The notes under the pieces are model-generated. The model saw only the letters and a program-made list of their open reading frames with translations, ran no database searches and was not told where the DNA came from. The position numbers and the translations under genes were made by a program. From Vibrio chagasii (lineage in GTDB: Bacteria; Pseudomonadota; Gammaproteobacteria; Enterobacterales; Vibrionaceae), in contig NZ_MSCI01000002.1 in NCBI RefSeq assembly GCF_002954585.1, positions 222,879-286,878 of the forward strand: a DNA stretch of 64,000 nt, in the 5' to 3' direction. Shown here one piece after another: positions 26,095 to 36,784 of the stretch (within the stretch, counting starts at the first letter, position 1; each line of letters starts with the position of its first letter).

Positions 26095-27657
26095 GTGAGT
26101 AAACGACTATTAAAGTCAGGCCTGATTGTCAGTGCAATGACTTTTGTTTCCCGTGTATTGGGGCTAGTACGTGATGTAGTAGTAGCAAATTTGATGGGAG
26201 CAGGAGCGAGTGCCGACGTATTTTTCTTCGCTAATAAAATCCCGAACTTCTTACGTCGACTGTTTGCAGAAGGTGCCTTTTCTCAAGCGTTTGTCCCAGT
26301 ATTAACAGAATATCACGCGGCTGGTGATAAAGAGAAAACCCGAGACTTAATCGCTAAGGTGTCGGGTACGCTCGGAGTATTAGTCTCTATTGTTACTATT
26401 ATCGGTGTACTGGGCTCTGGGGCGATTACCGCGCTGTTTGGTGCGGGTTGGTTTATCGACTGGCTAAATGATGGCCCTGCGGCTCCTAAGTTCGAGCTAG
26501 CGAGCTTTATGCTCAAGATTACTTTCCCTTATTTATGGTTCATCACTTTCGTCGCGTTATCCGGTGCCATTCTCAATACACTGGGTAAGTTTGCGGTCTC
26601 CTCTTTTACCCCTGTGTTTTTGAATGTCATGATCATCGGCGCAGCGTGGTTTATCTCCCCGAACTTAGAACAGCCAGAAATCGGCTTGGCGATCGGTGTG
26701 TTTCTTGGTGGCTTAGTTCAATTCCTTTTCCAAATGCCTTTCCTTATTAAAGCAGGCGTGTTAGTTAAGCCGAAGTGGGGCTGGAGAGATCCGGGCGTCG
26801 TTAAGATTCGCACATTAATGATCCCAGCTCTGTTTGGTGTGTCAGTTAGCCAAATCAACCTACTGTTTGATACCTTTATTGCCAGCTTCCTAGCGACAGG
26901 CTCTATTAGTTGGTTGTACTACTCAGATCGATTGCTTGAGTTCCCACTAGGTCTATTCGGTATTGCAATTGCGACTGTGATTCTTCCTGCTTTGTCTCGT
27001 AAGCACGTTGATGCTCAAAGGGAAGGTTTTGCACATACCATGGACTGGGGCGTGCGTATGGTGCTACTGCTTGGCATTCCGGCTATGTTGGGGCTTATTG
27101 TTTTAGCAAAACCGATGTTGATGGTGTTATTCATGCGTGGTGAGTTCTCTCCTCACGACGTGCAACAGGCATCGATGTCTTTAGTTGCGTACGCCTCCGG
27201 TTTGCTTAACTTCATGCTGATTAAAGTATTGGCTCCGGGTTATTACTCTCGTCAAGACACGAAAACCCCAGTGAAGTACGGCATTATCGCAATGGTCACG
27301 AACATGGTATTTAACGCTATCTTTGCTTATTTCTATGGCTATATCGGTTTGGCGATTGCAACCGCTCTGTCAGCTTTTGTGAATATGGCCTTGTTATATC
27401 GCGGTTTACACCTTGCTGGTGTCTATAAACTGACAAAGACCACTTTACTGTTCTGCGCGAAGCTTATTGTCTCAGGCGGCGTGATGGTCGCGGCTATTTT
27501 GTGGCAGTTGGATAATATGCAACAGTGGCTTGAATGGAGCTTTAGTCAGAGAGCGCTGATGCTAACAGGCTTGATTGGACTTGGTGGCTTTGTTTATATT
27601 GTTTCGGTACTGGTTTTAGGTATCCGAGTAAAACATTTAAAAGCAGCGACAGATTAA
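26095..27657 (+). CDS. murJ: Lipid II flippase MurJ (MviN)
   Basis: A 520-residue inner-membrane protein with about 14 helices of the MOP exporter superfamily; it flips lipid II for peptidoglycan synthesis. Signature blocks: MTFVSRVLGLVRDVVVANLMGAG, IPNFLRRLFAEGAFSQAFVPV and RQDTKTPVK. Two GTG starts are possible, 26080 and 26095; the second has AGAGG just upstream and is preferred. ribF follows 70 bp downstream. Confidence 0.95.
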   Translation: MSKRLLKSGLIVSAMTFVSRVLGLVRDVVVANLMGAGASADVFFFANKIPNFLRRLFAEGAFSQAFVPVLTEYHAAGDKEKTRDLIAKVSGTLGVLVSIVTIIGVLGSGAITALFGAGWFIDWLNDGPAAPKFELASFMLKITFPYLWFITFVALSGAILNTLGKFAVSSFTPVFLNVMIIGAAWFISPNLEQPEIGLAIGVFLGGLVQFLFQMPFLIKAGVLVKPKWGWRDPGVVKIRTLMIPALFGVSVSQINLLFDTFIASFLATGSISWLYYSDRLLEFPLGLFGIAIATVILPALSRKHVDAQREGFAHTMDWGVRMVLLLGIPAMLGLIVLAKPMLMVLFMRGEFSPHDVQQASMSLVAYASGLLNFMLIKVLAPGYYSRQDTKTPVKYGIIAMVTNMVFNAIFAYFYGYIGLAIATALSAFVNMALLYRGLHLAGVYKLTKTTLLFCAKLIVSGGVMVAAILWQLDNMQQWLEWSFSQRALMLTGLIGLGGFVYIVSVLVLGIRVKHLKAATD

Positions 27658-27727
27658 TACTGATTAGTATATAATCCGTCGGTTTCACACAATGAATGAT
27701 GCAAATAACAGGTTTTAGCTGATCATA

Positions 27728-28663
27728 ATGGAACTGATCCGAGGTATACACAATATTAAAGTGCAGCATCACGGCTGTGTATTGACCATAGGTAACTTCG
27801 ATGGTGTTCATTTAGGACATCAAGAGGTTCTTGGTCAGGTTTCTGAACAAGCGGCAGCATTAGGGTTACCTTCTGTTGTTATGACGTTTGAACCGCAGCC
27901 TATGGAGCTGTTTGCCCGAGATAGAGCGCCGGCACGTTTAACTCGCTTACGCGATAAGTACGTGCAACTGAGCAAGCTAGGTATCAGTCGTTTATTGTGT
28001 GTCAATTTTAATCAGTACTTTGCAAGTTTATCAGCGGAAGCATTCATTAAAGATCTTTTGGTTGATAAGCTTGGCGTGAAGTTTTTGGTGGTTGGTGATG
28101 ACTTTTGTTTTGGCAAAGGCCGCACTGGCAATTTCGCTATGCTCAAAGAAGCGGGCGAGAAGTTCGGTTTTGAGGTGGTAAGCACCCAAAGCTATTGCTT
28201 AAATCAATTACGTGTCAGCAGTACTGAGATACGAAATGCATTAGCGGTCGATGATTTGGCTGCAAGTGCTACCATGTTAGGACGTGATTACAGCATTAGT
28301 GGTCGTGTGTCCCATGGTCGAAAACTTGGGAGAACCATAGGTTTCCCTACCGCTAACATTCCATTAAAGCGTTGTGTCTCTCCTGTGTCGGGAGTGTACG
28401 TTGTTGAAGCATTGGATATCGACGGGGTTCCTGTCGGTGGCGTTGCTAATATTGGACAACGACCAACGGTGAATGGTGTAAGGCAGCAATTAGAAGTGCA
28501 CTTTTTTGACTTTAAAGCCAATTTGTATGGTAAACAGTTAGAAGTACGACTTTTGCACAAACTGCGCGACGAGATAAAATTTGAATCGTTCGACGCATTA
28601 AAGAATCAAATAGAATTGGATGCTGAAGCCGCAAGGGTGTGGCTGCTTCAGCTAAAGAATTAA
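27728..28663 (+). CDS. ribF: Bifunctional riboflavin kinase / FAD synthetase RibF
   Basis: 311 residues: N-terminal nucleotidyltransferase (FAD synthetase) domain with TIGNFDGVHLGHQEVL and the late STEIRNAL motif, then C-terminal riboflavin kinase domain with GRTIGFPTANIPL and GVANIGQRPTVNG. It converts riboflavin to FMN and FAD. It starts the conserved ribF-ileS-lspA-fkpB-ispH series. Confidence 0.96.
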   Translation: MELIRGIHNIKVQHHGCVLTIGNFDGVHLGHQEVLGQVSEQAAALGLPSVVMTFEPQPMELFARDRAPARLTRLRDKYVQLSKLGISRLLCVNFNQYFASLSAEAFIKDLLVDKLGVKFLVVGDDFCFGKGRTGNFAMLKEAGEKFGFEVVSTQSYCLNQLRVSSTEIRNALAVDDLAASATMLGRDYSISGRVSHGRKLGRTIGFPTANIPLKRCVSPVSGVYVVEALDIDGVPVGGVANIGQRPTVNGVRQQLEVHFFDFKANLYGKQLEVRLLHKLRDEIKFESFDALKNQIELDAEAARVWLLQLKN

Positions 28664-28726
28664 TCGGATGATTCCACCGATTAACATAATGTCTAACTTC
28701 GCCCAATATAACGGAATTAAGAATCG

Positions 28727-31567
28727 ATGAGTGATTATAAAGATACCCTGAACTTACCAGAAACAGGGTTCCCAATGCGCGGCAATCTGGCAAATCGTGA
28801 GCCAGAAATGCTTAAGCGTTGGTACAAAGAAGATCTTTACGGCGAAATCCGTAAGGCAAAGAAAGGTAAAAAATCTTTCGTACTGCATGATGGCCCTCCA
28901 TACGCGAACGGCGACATTCACATTGGCCACGCGCTGAATAAGATTCTTAAAGACATTATTATTAAATCTAAGACCCTTTCTGGCTTTGATGCTCCATACA
29001 TCCCTGGTTGGGACTGTCACGGTCTTCCAATCGAACTAATGGTTGAGAAGAAGAAAGGTAAGCCAGGTCAGAAGATTTCGGCTGCTGAATTCCGCGAAGA
29101 GTGTCGTAAGTACGCTGCGGGCCAAGTTGAAGGTCAAAAAGAGAGCTTCAAACGTCTTGGTATCATGGGCGAGTGGGACAAACCTTACCGCACTATGGAT
29201 TTCGGCACAGAAGCGAACATCATTCGTTCACTAGGCAAAATCGCAGACAAAGGTCACCTACTGAAAGGTTTCAAACCTGTTCACTGGTGTACTGACTGTG
29301 GTTCTGCTCTGGCTGAAGCTGAAGTTGAATACAAAGATAAAGTATCTCCATCTATCGATGTGAAATTTACTGCAGCTGACGAAGCGGCGCTTCTAGAGAA
29401 ATTCTCTCTAGCTGACGGCCACGCTGGTCAAGGCGAAATCTCTATCGTTATCTGGACAACAACACCATGGACTCTGCCAGCTAACCGCGCAGTATGTCTA
29501 CGTGATGATCTTGAATACGTGCTTATCCAAGTTGAAGCGAATGGCGACCAGCCCGCTCAACGTATCGTTGTTGCTTCTGAACTAGCAAAAGACGTAATGG
29601 ATCGTGCGGGTATCGAGCACTTCCATAACCTAGGTTTTGCAACTGGTGCTGATCTTGAGCTTTCTCAGTTCAACCACCCGTTCTACGACTTCACAGTTCC
29701 TGCGATCTTAGGTGATCACGTTACGACTGATTCAGGTACTGGTGTGGTTCACACTGCTCCTGGTCACGGTCAAGAGGATTTCGTGGTTGGTAAGAAATAC
29801 AACCTAGAAATCGCTAACCCAGTAGGCTCTAACGGCGTTTACCTACCAGATACCGAGCTATTTGCTGGTCAGCACGTATTCAAAGCGAACGACTCTGTTT
29901 TAGAAGTTCTAAAAGAGAAAGGTGCACTTCTGCATCACCACGCTTACGAGCACAGCTACCCACACTGTTGGAGACACAAAACTCCAATCATCTTCCGTGC
30001 AACACCACAGTGGTTCATCTCTATGGATCAAGCTGGCCTACGTGCAAAAGCACTAGAGTCAACGAAGAATGTTGAGTGGATGCCTGAGTGGGGTCAAAGC
30101 CGTATCGAAGGTATGATCGAAGGTCGCCCTGAGTGGTGTATCTCTCGTCAACGTACTTGGGGTGTGCCAATTGCTTTGTTCGTTCATAAAGAGACGTCAG
30201 AACTTCACCCAGATAGCTCTGAGCTAATCGAAAAAGTAGCGAAGCTAGTTGAAGAGAAAGGCATTCAAGCTTGGTGGGATGTAGACGCAGCAGACCTTAT
30301 GGGCGCTGAAGACGCAGACAAGTACGAAAAAGTGCTAGATACACTAGACGTATGGTTCGATTCAGGTGTTACGCACTTCTCTGTTGTTGATTCTCGCGAA
30401 GAGTACAACGGCAACAGTGCAGATCTTTACCTTGAAGGTTCTGACCAACATCGTGGTTGGTTCCAGTCTTCTCTAATTTCATCTATCGCGATGAAAGACG
30501 AAGCACCATACAAGCAAGTGCTAACGCACGGTTTCGTAGTAGATGGTAACGGCCGTAAGATGTCTAAATCTATCGGTAACGTTGTTGCTCCTAAAGACGT
30601 AACCAACAAACTAGGCGCAGATATCCTACGTCTATGGGTTGCTTCTACGGATTACACGGGTGAAGTAGCGGTTTCTGATGAAATCCTGAAGCGTTCTGCT
30701 GATGCTTACCGTCGTATTCGTAACACTGCTCGTTTCTTCCTAGCAAACCTAAGCGGTTTCAACCCTGAAACTGACCTAGTGCCTGCTGAAGAGATGGTTG
30801 CACTTGATCGCTGGGCTGTTGGCCGTGCACAAGCTGCACAAGAAGAGATCGTGAAAGCATACGGCGAGTACAACACTCACGGTGTAACTCAGCGTCTAAT
30901 GCAGTTCTGTTCTATCGAAATGGGTTCTTTCTACCTAGACGTAATCAAAGACCGTCAGTACACAGCAAAACAGGGCAGCCATGCTCAACGTAGCTGTCAG
31001 ACTGCGCTTTACTACATCGTAGAAGCTCTAGTTCGTTGGATGGCACCTATCATGTCGTTCACTGCAGATGAAATCTGGAACGAGATGCCTGGTCAACGTG
31101 ACAAGTTCGTGTTTACTGGCGAATGGTTCGAAGGCCTATTCGGTCTTGCTGAAGGCGAAGAGCTAAGCAACGAATTCTGGGCTGAAATCCAAACGGTTCG
31201 TGGCGCTGTGAACAAGTTTCTTGAAGATGCTCGTAAAGAGAAAACAATCGGTGGTGCACTGCAAGCTGAAGTAACGCTATACGCTGACGACGCACTAGCG
31301 GCTAAGATCAACAAGCTAGAAGATGAGCTACGTTTCGTACTTATCACTTCTGCAGCGGTTGTTAAGCCACTGAGCGAGAAGTCTGATGCGGCTCAAGCGA
31401 CAGACGTTGAAGGTCTATTCGTTGAAGTTGCAGCAACAGAAGCTGAGAAGTGTGACCGTTGTTGGCACCACACACCAGACGTAGGCACAATTGAAGGACA
31501 CGAGAAGATCTGTGGCCGTTGTGTATCAAACGTTGATGGTGAAGGCGAAGTGCGTAAGTTCGCATAA
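28727..31567 (+). CDS. ileS: Isoleucyl-tRNA synthetase
   Basis: A 946-residue class I synthetase. The HIGH motif is in [15 protein letters not shown], the CP1 editing domain contains [12 protein letters not shown] and [15 protein letters not shown] (including the editing Asp region), KMSKS is intact in [11 protein letters not shown], and a C-terminal zinc ribbon is marked by CDRCW...CGRC. It charges tRNA(Ile) and edits misactivated valine. The length is typical (E. coli 938). It lies 63 bp after ribF. Confidence 0.97.
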   Translation: MSDYKDTLNLPETGFPMRGNLANREPEMLKRWYKEDLYGEIRKAKKGKKSFVLHDGPPYANGDIHIGHALNKILKDIIIKSKTLSGFDAPYIPGWDCHGLPIELMVEKKKGKPGQKISAAEFREECRKYAAGQVEGQKESFKRLGIMGEWDKPYRTMDFGTEANIIRSLGKIADKGHLLKGFKPVHWCTDCGSALAEAEVEYKDKVSPSIDVKFTAADEAALLEKFSLADGHAGQGEISIVIWTTTPWTLPANRAVCLRDDLEYVLIQVEANGDQPAQRIVVASELAKDVMDRAGIEHFHNLGFATGADLELSQFNHPFYDFTVPAILGDHVTTDSGTGVVHTAPGHGQEDFVVGKKYNLEIANPVGSNGVYLPDTELFAGQHVFKANDSVLEVLKEKGALLHHHAYEHSYPHCWRHKTPIIFRATPQWFISMDQAGLRAKALESTKNVEWMPEWGQSRIEGMIEGRPEWCISRQRTWGVPIALFVHKETSELHPDSSELIEKVAKLVEEKGIQAWWDVDAADLMGAEDADKYEKVLDTLDVWFDSGVTHFSVVDSREEYNGNSADLYLEGSDQHRGWFQSSLISSIAMKDEAPYKQVLTHGFVVDGNGRKMSKSIGNVVAPKDVTNKLGADILRLWVASTDYTGEVAVSDEILKRSADAYRRIRNTARFFLANLSGFNPETDLVPAEEMVALDRWAVGRAQAAQEEIVKAYGEYNTHGVTQRLMQFCSIEMGSFYLDVIKDRQYTAKQGSHAQRSCQTALYYIVEALVRWMAPIMSFTADEIWNEMPGQRDKFVFTGEWFEGLFGLAEGEELSNEFWAEIQTVRGAVNKFLEDARKEKTIGGALQAEVTLYADDALAAKINKLEDELRFVLITSAAVVKPLSEKSDAAQATDVEGLFVEVAATEAEKCDRCWHHTPDVGTIEGHEKICGRCVSNVDGEGEVRKFA

Positions 31568-31727
31568 CGACTCAGAGAAAGACTGAACTTTTTGTAAAAA
31601 TCATAGCCCCAGTATCAACTGGGGTTATTTTTAGTTATAGGAAATGTGTTTAACCAAGCTGATTCTTAATGGCGACTCAAACCGAGTGTGCGAATGAGGA
31701 ATCGCTTCGTAAATACTAGGAATAGAA

Positions 31728-32228
31728 ATGAGTGAAGTTTCGTTAAAACAATCTGGTGTACGTTGGTTATGGTTAGCTCTGCTGGTTTTTCTTGCAGACA
31801 TTGGCATCAAACTCTTTGTTATGGACAACATGGGGTATGGCTGGGCAAACCGTATTGAGGTGTTGCCGTTCTTTAACTTTTTGTACGTTCACAACTACGG
31901 CGCCGCATTCAGCTTCTTGAGTGATCAAAGTGGTTGGCAGCGTTGGCTATTTACCGGTATTGCCTTTGCTGTAACGGGTATGCTGACGTACTGGATGAGC
32001 AAGCTACCAGCGACAGAAAAGTGGAACAACATCGCTTATGCCATCATCATTGGTGGTGCGGTAGGTAATGTATTTGACCGTGTCGTACATGGTTTTGTTG
32101 TCGATTACTTAGATTTCTACTGGGGCACTTACCACTGGCCAGCATTCAACTTAGCCGATATGGGAATTTGTATTGGTGCCGCGATGATCATCCTAGATGG
32201 TTTCCGTAAGAAAGACGAAAGCAAATAG
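31728..32228 (+). CDS. lspA: Lipoprotein signal peptidase LspA (signal peptidase II)
   Basis: A 166-residue, four-helix inner-membrane aspartic peptidase that removes signal peptides from diacylated prolipoproteins. The motifs NYGAAFSFL and [22 protein letters not shown], then [11 protein letters not shown], supply the catalytic Asp pair. It acts after Lgt, which is encoded 11 kb upstream. Confidence 0.96.
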   Translation: MSEVSLKQSGVRWLWLALLVFLADIGIKLFVMDNMGYGWANRIEVLPFFNFLYVHNYGAAFSFLSDQSGWQRWLFTGIAFAVTGMLTYWMSKLPATEKWNNIAYAIIIGGAVGNVFDRVVHGFVVDYLDFYWGTYHWPAFNLADMGICIGAAMIILDGFRKKDESK

Positions 32229-32282
32229 CTTTTAAATAGATGCTCTAAAGTCAGTCTATGACTCACAGAATAGAATAGCCCT

Positions 32283-32318
32283 AAGCGCTGTCGGTTGATT
32301 CCGGTGGCGCTTTTTTTT
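32283..32318 (+). terminator. Probable terminator between lspA and fkpB
   Basis: AAGCGC / GCGCTT stem enclosing an imperfectly paired CTGTCGG-CCGGTGG stretch, followed by eight T. Some uncoupling of fkpB from lspA is likely. Confidence 0.7.
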
Positions 32319-32386
32319 ATGCTTCAGTCAACAAGGAAGCATAAAAAATGCATCCTCAAATAATAAAGAAGTCTAAGGAAAGTAAC

Positions 32387-32818
32387 GTGGCAGCAATTAA
32401 AAATGATTCAGCAGTAACCCTACATTTTACGATTAAGATGAAGGATGGTTCAGTTGCCGATAGTACCGAAAATATGGGCAAACCAGCGAAGTTCGTGATG
32501 GGCGATGGTAGCCTAAGCGAGAACTTTGAAGCGTGCTTACTTGGGCTTGAAGCAGGTACTGAAAAGTCTATCGACCTCAAAGCGGAAGATGCGTTTGGTA
32601 TGCCTAACCCAGATCATATCCACCATATGGATCGTGCTAAATTTGTTGGTGACTCTGAGGTTGAAGTGGGCACTATCATGGCATTTTCTGGCCCTGACGG
32701 TATGGAAATCCCAGGTATTATCACTGAGATCGCTGGCGATTCTGTGACGGTTGATTTTAATCACCCACTAGCAGGCCAAGATGTTACGTTTGACGTCAAT
32801 ATCTTATCTGTCGACTAA
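32387..32818 (+). CDS. fkpB: FKBP-type peptidyl-prolyl isomerase FkpB (SlpA-like)
   Basis: 143 residues from the GTG at 32387 (AAGGA, 7-base spacing); an ATG at 32348 would add 13 residues and also has a fair ribosome binding site, so the start is uncertain. The FKBP fold is shown by AVTLHFTIKMKDG, GDGSLSENFEACLLGLEAGTE, the inserted chaperone flap, and VDFNHPLAGQDVTFDV. FkpB/SlpA is a cytoplasmic prolyl isomerase and chaperone. It lies between lspA and ispH, as in E. coli. Confidence 0.93.
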   Translation: MAAIKNDSAVTLHFTIKMKDGSVADSTENMGKPAKFVMGDGSLSENFEACLLGLEAGTEKSIDLKAEDAFGMPNPDHIHHMDRAKFVGDSEVEVGTIMAFSGPDGMEIPGIITEIAGDSVTVDFNHPLAGQDVTFDVNILSVD

Positions 32819-32951
32819 CTCTCTGAACGTTAGAATAACACCGCCTTACAGCTGAGATGTCACCCAGAGCTTCACTGTCTAGGCGCTTCACTGTAGAATG
32901 CGAGCCTCGCCGACGGCGAACTCTATAGAAACAACCTTAGTACCGCGGTAA

Positions 32952-33911
32952 ATGATGAGCAATGAAATGAAAATAATGTTAGCTAACCCTCGTGGCTTTT
33001 GTGCCGGTGTTGATCGTGCGATCAGCATTGTCGAGCGCGCACTCGAAATGTACCAGCCACCGATCTACGTTCGTCATGAAGTGGTACACAACCGCTTTGT
33101 TGTTGAGGGGCTAAAACAACGCGGTGCTATTTTTGTCGAAGAACTTAGCGAAGTGCCAGACGATAACATTGTGATCTTCTCTGCTCACGGTGTGTCTCAA
33201 GCGGTTCGTAAAGAAGCGAAAGAGCGCGAGCTAACGGTATTCGATGCAACGTGTCCTTTAGTAACTAAAGTCCATATGGAGGTTGCGCGTGCGAGCCGTA
33301 AACATATGGAAGTGGTGCTGATTGGTCACGCAGGTCACCCTGAAGTTGAAGGTACTATGGGTCAATACGCGAGCCAAATGGGTGGTATGTACTTGGTTGA
33401 GAAGCCAGAGGACGTGCAAAACCTAGTGGTAAACGATCCAACTAACCTGCACTACGTGAGCCAAACGACGCTATCTGTTGATGAAACCGCTGACGTAATC
33501 GAAGAGCTACGTCGTGTATTCCCTGAGATTCAAGGCCCTCGTAAAGATGACATCTGTTACGCGACTCAAAACCGTCAAGACGCCGTGCGTGAGATGGCAA
33601 ACGACGTTGACGTTGTGATTGTCGTTGGTTCTAAGAACTCATCGAACTCAACACGCTTGAAAGAGCTGGCTGAAAAATTAGGCACACCAGGTTACCTAAC
33701 GGATTGTCCTGAAGACATTCAAACAGAATGGGTTGAAGGCAAGAAGAAAATCGGTGTAACGGCTGGCGCATCTGCTCCTGAAGAGCTAGTAAATCAAATC
33801 TTAGATCGTATTCGCGAGCTAGGTGCTACTGACGTTGAAGAGATTCAAGGTCGTGAAGAGAACATGTTCTTCGAAGTACCAAAAGAGCTACAGATTAAAC
33901 AAGTCGATTAA
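32952..33911 (+). CDS. ispH: 4-hydroxy-3-methylbut-2-enyl diphosphate reductase IspH
   Basis: A 319-residue iron-sulfur enzyme making IPP and DMAPP, the last step of the MEP isoprenoid pathway. The three cluster cysteines are visible in [24 protein letters not shown] and [11 protein letters not shown], and the catalytic Glu region in [11 protein letters not shown]. Several in-frame ATGs cluster at 32952, 32955 and 32967; family homology starts at [10 protein letters not shown] (32967), so the true start may be a few codons in. A terminator follows. Confidence 0.96.
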   Translation: MMSNEMKIMLANPRGFCAGVDRAISIVERALEMYQPPIYVRHEVVHNRFVVEGLKQRGAIFVEELSEVPDDNIVIFSAHGVSQAVRKEAKERELTVFDATCPLVTKVHMEVARASRKHMEVVLIGHAGHPEVEGTMGQYASQMGGMYLVEKPEDVQNLVVNDPTNLHYVSQTTLSVDETADVIEELRRVFPEIQGPRKDDICYATQNRQDAVREMANDVDVVIVVGSKNSSNSTRLKELAEKLGTPGYLTDCPEDIQTEWVEGKKKIGVTAGASAPEELVNQILDRIRELGATDVEEIQGREENMFFEVPKELQIKQVD

Positions 33912-33965
33912 TCTCTATCGATTCGTGGCATTAACGATTCGTCATACAGTCGATTCGCAAGCAGT

Positions 33966-33996
33966 AAAAAGCCAACGTTGATACGTTGGCTTTTTT
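33966..33996. terminator. Bidirectional terminator between ispH and btsR-like gene
   Basis: Perfect stem GCCAACGT / ACGTTGGC with a TGAT loop, A-run on the left and T-run on the right, between convergent genes. Confidence 0.92.
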
Positions 33997-34015
33997 GATC
34001 GTGCGCTTTGATAAG

Positions 34016-34747
34016 CTATTGGATACCGAGTTGTTCTTTTAGTGTCTTGAGATAGCGACGACTCACAGGCACTTCAAACCCGGTAAGCGTGACGATCTCT
34101 GCTAATCCATTCTCGAGTAACTTGATCTCTTGGATCGATTTTATGTTGATCAAATATTGTCGATGACAGCGGATCAAATCGGTCTTCTCTTCTAAGATCT
34201 TTAGCGTTAACTGTGAAGTGGCCGTTTGCGATGAACAACGAACATGCACGCCGCTGATATCAGAATAGGCACACTCGACACTTTGGCTCGCCATGATCAC
34301 AATGCGGTTGTGACCAATGCATGGAATCTGTTCTAAGCGGGAAGGGGCAATCGAAGCAACATCTTGCTCTGGTGCTTTTTGGTTCTGCTTAACGACTTTG
34401 TTCAGTCGAGAGACGCTTTTATTGAGTCGGCAGGGCTCAACGGGTTTAAGCAGGTAATCAAAGGCGTTGTCTTCAAAGGCTTGAATTGCATATTGGTCGT
34501 AAGCAGTCACAAATACCACGTAAGGCATGGTATCCGGGTCAAGCATACTCAACAACTCAATACCCGTAACTTGAGGCATCTGAATATCTAGGTACACCAC
34601 GTCGGGTTTAAGAAGGTTGATCTGCTTAAGTCCTTCGATCGCGTTGCTTGCTTGACCGATGACTTCCACTTCTCCCGTTTCAGTCAGTAGCTCAATCAGC
34701 TCTTCGCGAGCAAAAAGCTCATCATCGATAACGAGTGCTTTTAACAT
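34016..34747 (-). CDS. btsR: LytTR-family response regulator, BtsR (YehT) type
   Basis: 243 residues: receiver domain (1-120) with the acidic pair DDE (8-10), phosphoacceptor Asp54 in VYLDIQMP and Lys in YLLKPVEP, then a LytTR DNA-binding domain (about 140-240). It lies downstream of a LytS-like kinase and a CstA-family transporter, the three parts of the pyruvate-sensing Bts system in E. coli, where BtsR activates the transporter gene btsT. The symbol is given by similarity and context; other LytTR regulators exist. Confidence 0.85.
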   Translation of the reverse strand: MLKALVIDDELFAREELIELLTETGEVEVIGQASNAIEGLKQINLLKPDVVYLDIQMPQVTGIELLSMLDPDTMPYVVFVTAYDQYAIQAFEDNAFDYLLKPVEPCRLNKSVSRLNKVVKQNQKAPEQDVASIAPSRLEQIPCIGHNRIVIMASQSVECAYSDISGVHVRCSSQTATSQLTLKILEEKTDLIRCHRQYLINIKSIQEIKLLENGLAEIVTLTGFEVPVSRRYLKTLKEQLGIQ

Positions 34748-34849
34748 CCTGCAATCTTCATTTTTGTTCTGTCCCTGCTTATTCCGCTTATCTTTTTAAT
34801 GCCTGCTTCTAAATGTCGCTACTGAGAAGCGATTACCTACGAAACACCA

Positions 34850-36520
34850 TTATTTTAGTATAGGTATGATAAAGCTCATTCGAGTAAATTGCTGTGGTTG
34901 AGATTCTATTTTTAGTGCTGAGTCTTGTCCAAAGAAATTAGTGAGTCGTTTATCAACAATTTCCATCCCTAATCCAACATGATCTTGAGATGGCTTCTGG
35001 TAGTTACCAGCGTTGTCTTCGACGATCAGTTTAAATCCACCTTGGAAAGCTTCGCTATAGATCTTCACTTTGCCGCCTTCCAGCATATTTGAAATCCCGT
35101 GTTTAATGGCATTTTCAACCAGAGGTTGCAGGGTAAAGCTTGGCAGTTGTGACTCAAACAGTTGTGGGTCTATGTCCCATTCAATTTCTAAGCGGTCAGT
35201 AAAACGTGCCTTTTCAATCGTCAGGTATGCATTAACGTGCGCGAGTTCGTCTTTGAGTTTTACGGTATTGATATTCTGTTTAAGGTTACTTCTGAAGAAG
35301 TGAGACAGGTGCTGAATGAGCTCACGTGCTTTATCTGGGTCACGACGTGTTACGGCACTGATGGTGTTGAGTGCATTAAACAAGAAGTGTGGGTTGACCT
35401 GTGCGTGCAGCAGTTTGATTTCAGCTTGAGTGAGCAGGGTTTGCTGTTGCTGATAGTTGCTGAACAGGATTTGACTCGATAACAGCTGAGCAATACCTTC
35501 AGCCATCGACATATTGATGGTTGAAAACAGCTTCAGTTTAGGCTCATACAGCTTGATGGTGCCGACGACTTCGTTACCAGCACGCAGTGGGATAATCAGC
35601 GCTGACCCCAGCTTACAATCCTGTGAGAGAGAGCATTGGTATGGGTTCTCTTTACCATCCAGGTAGATGATGTCGTTCTGTTCCATCGAAGTCAGTGTGC
35701 TTTGCGATGAAATAGGGGTGTTGGGAATATGGTGCTCATCGCCAATGCCAACGAAAGCGAGAATTTTTTCTCGGTCAGTGATTGCCACAGCACCTACGTT
35801 GGTCTCTTCGTAGATGATGCGCACGATCTTCTGCGCGTTATCAGACGTGAAACCACCATGCAGAATACCTACCGAACGTTCGGCAATGGTCAGTGCGCGA
35901 CGCGAGAAAGTCGCCGAGTACTTCTCAAAGATGGTTTTACGGTCTTGGATGATACTCATGAACAGTGCAGCACCCACGGAGTTGGCAATGATCATCGGCG
36001 CTGCAATGTCGGAAACCAGCGCGTAAGATTGTTCAAATGGTTTGGCGACTGCAAGCAGAATCAACATCTGAATGATCTCTGCAAAGAGCGTCACAGAGAA
36101 CACCACCATCGGATTAAATAGCTGGCTGGCTTTGTTCTTTCTGACTAAGTACACATGCAGCAAACCACCAATTAGGCCCTCTGCAGTGGTTGAAATCGCA
36201 CATGCTAAGTCGGTGAAGCCACCTAATGAGTAGCGATGAATCCCGCCGGTAAAACCCACTGCAAAGCCAACCACAGGCCCACCAAACAGGCCGCCCATCA
36301 CCGCTCCCATTGCACGTGTGTTGGCGATGGCGTCATTTATCTGTAGGCCGAAGTAGGTGCCCATAATGCAGAACAGAGAGAACAGAACGTAACAACTGAT
36401 CTTGTGGCTTAAGCGTGAAGAGATGCTCAATAATGGAAGAATCAGTGGGGTTTTACTTAGCATGTAAGCGATCACTAAGTAGACACAGGTTTGTTGAAGC
36501 AGAGAGAGAATGAGTTCCAT
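34850..36520 (-). CDS. btsS: LytS-family sensor histidine kinase, BtsS (YehU) type
   Basis: 556 residues: N-terminal 5TM-5TMR_LYT membrane sensor (about 1-200, with NTRAMGAVMGGLFGGPVVG), a GAF-like domain (about 215-350), the His-kinase phosphoacceptor region LHAQVNPHFLFNALNTISAV with His378, and a HATPase domain (PLVENAIKHGI, GLGLGME-type G box). BtsS of E. coli senses extracellular pyruvate. Length matches YehU (561). It is followed by the response regulator gene 102 bp downstream and lies downstream of the CstA-family gene, on the same strand. Confidence 0.87.
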   Translation of the reverse strand: MELILSLLQQTCVYLVIAYMLSKTPLILPLLSISSRLSHKISCYVLFSLFCIMGTYFGLQINDAIANTRAMGAVMGGLFGGPVVGFAVGFTGGIHRYSLGGFTDLACAISTTAEGLIGGLLHVYLVRKNKASQLFNPMVVFSVTLFAEIIQMLILLAVAKPFEQSYALVSDIAAPMIIANSVGAALFMSIIQDRKTIFEKYSATFSRRALTIAERSVGILHGGFTSDNAQKIVRIIYEETNVGAVAITDREKILAFVGIGDEHHIPNTPISSQSTLTSMEQNDIIYLDGKENPYQCSLSQDCKLGSALIIPLRAGNEVVGTIKLYEPKLKLFSTINMSMAEGIAQLLSSQILFSNYQQQQTLLTQAEIKLLHAQVNPHFLFNALNTISAVTRRDPDKARELIQHLSHFFRSNLKQNINTVKLKDELAHVNAYLTIEKARFTDRLEIEWDIDPQLFESQLPSFTLQPLVENAIKHGISNMLEGGKVKIYSEAFQGGFKLIVEDNAGNYQKPSQDHVGLGMEIVDKRLTNFFGQDSALKIESQPQQFTRMSFIIPILK

Positions 36521-36650
36521 ATTTTCACCTATCGAGACGCTTGTTAAGTGTAAAGCTCATTGTGTGGTAAGGGTAGTTTTGCTTTTGTTTGTAAGGCTTT
36601 TCTCGAGCGATTAGCGCTTCTCACTTTCTTGCTTAACCAGTACAGACAAT

Positions 36651-36680
36651 AAAGCCCATCACAGGGGATGGGCTTTAGTC
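36651..36680 (-). terminator. Terminator of the CstA-family gene
   Basis: Stem AAAGCCCATC / GATGGGCTTT with a 5-nt loop; the minus-strand U-tract is short, so efficiency is uncertain. Confidence 0.65.
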
Positions 36681-36784
36681 TTAATATCCATGAATCACTG
36701 AGTGATTGCCGGAACAAGCGAAGTTGTGTTTGGCTGTTCTTGTCTTTCTATGAAGACTGGTCTCTTTTGCAAAGAGTCTAAGAA

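Noticed and set aside
35729..36121. Open frame of 130 codons antisense to btsS
   Set aside because: It overlaps a conserved kinase gene, and has unlikely composition (His/Arg/Cys rich).
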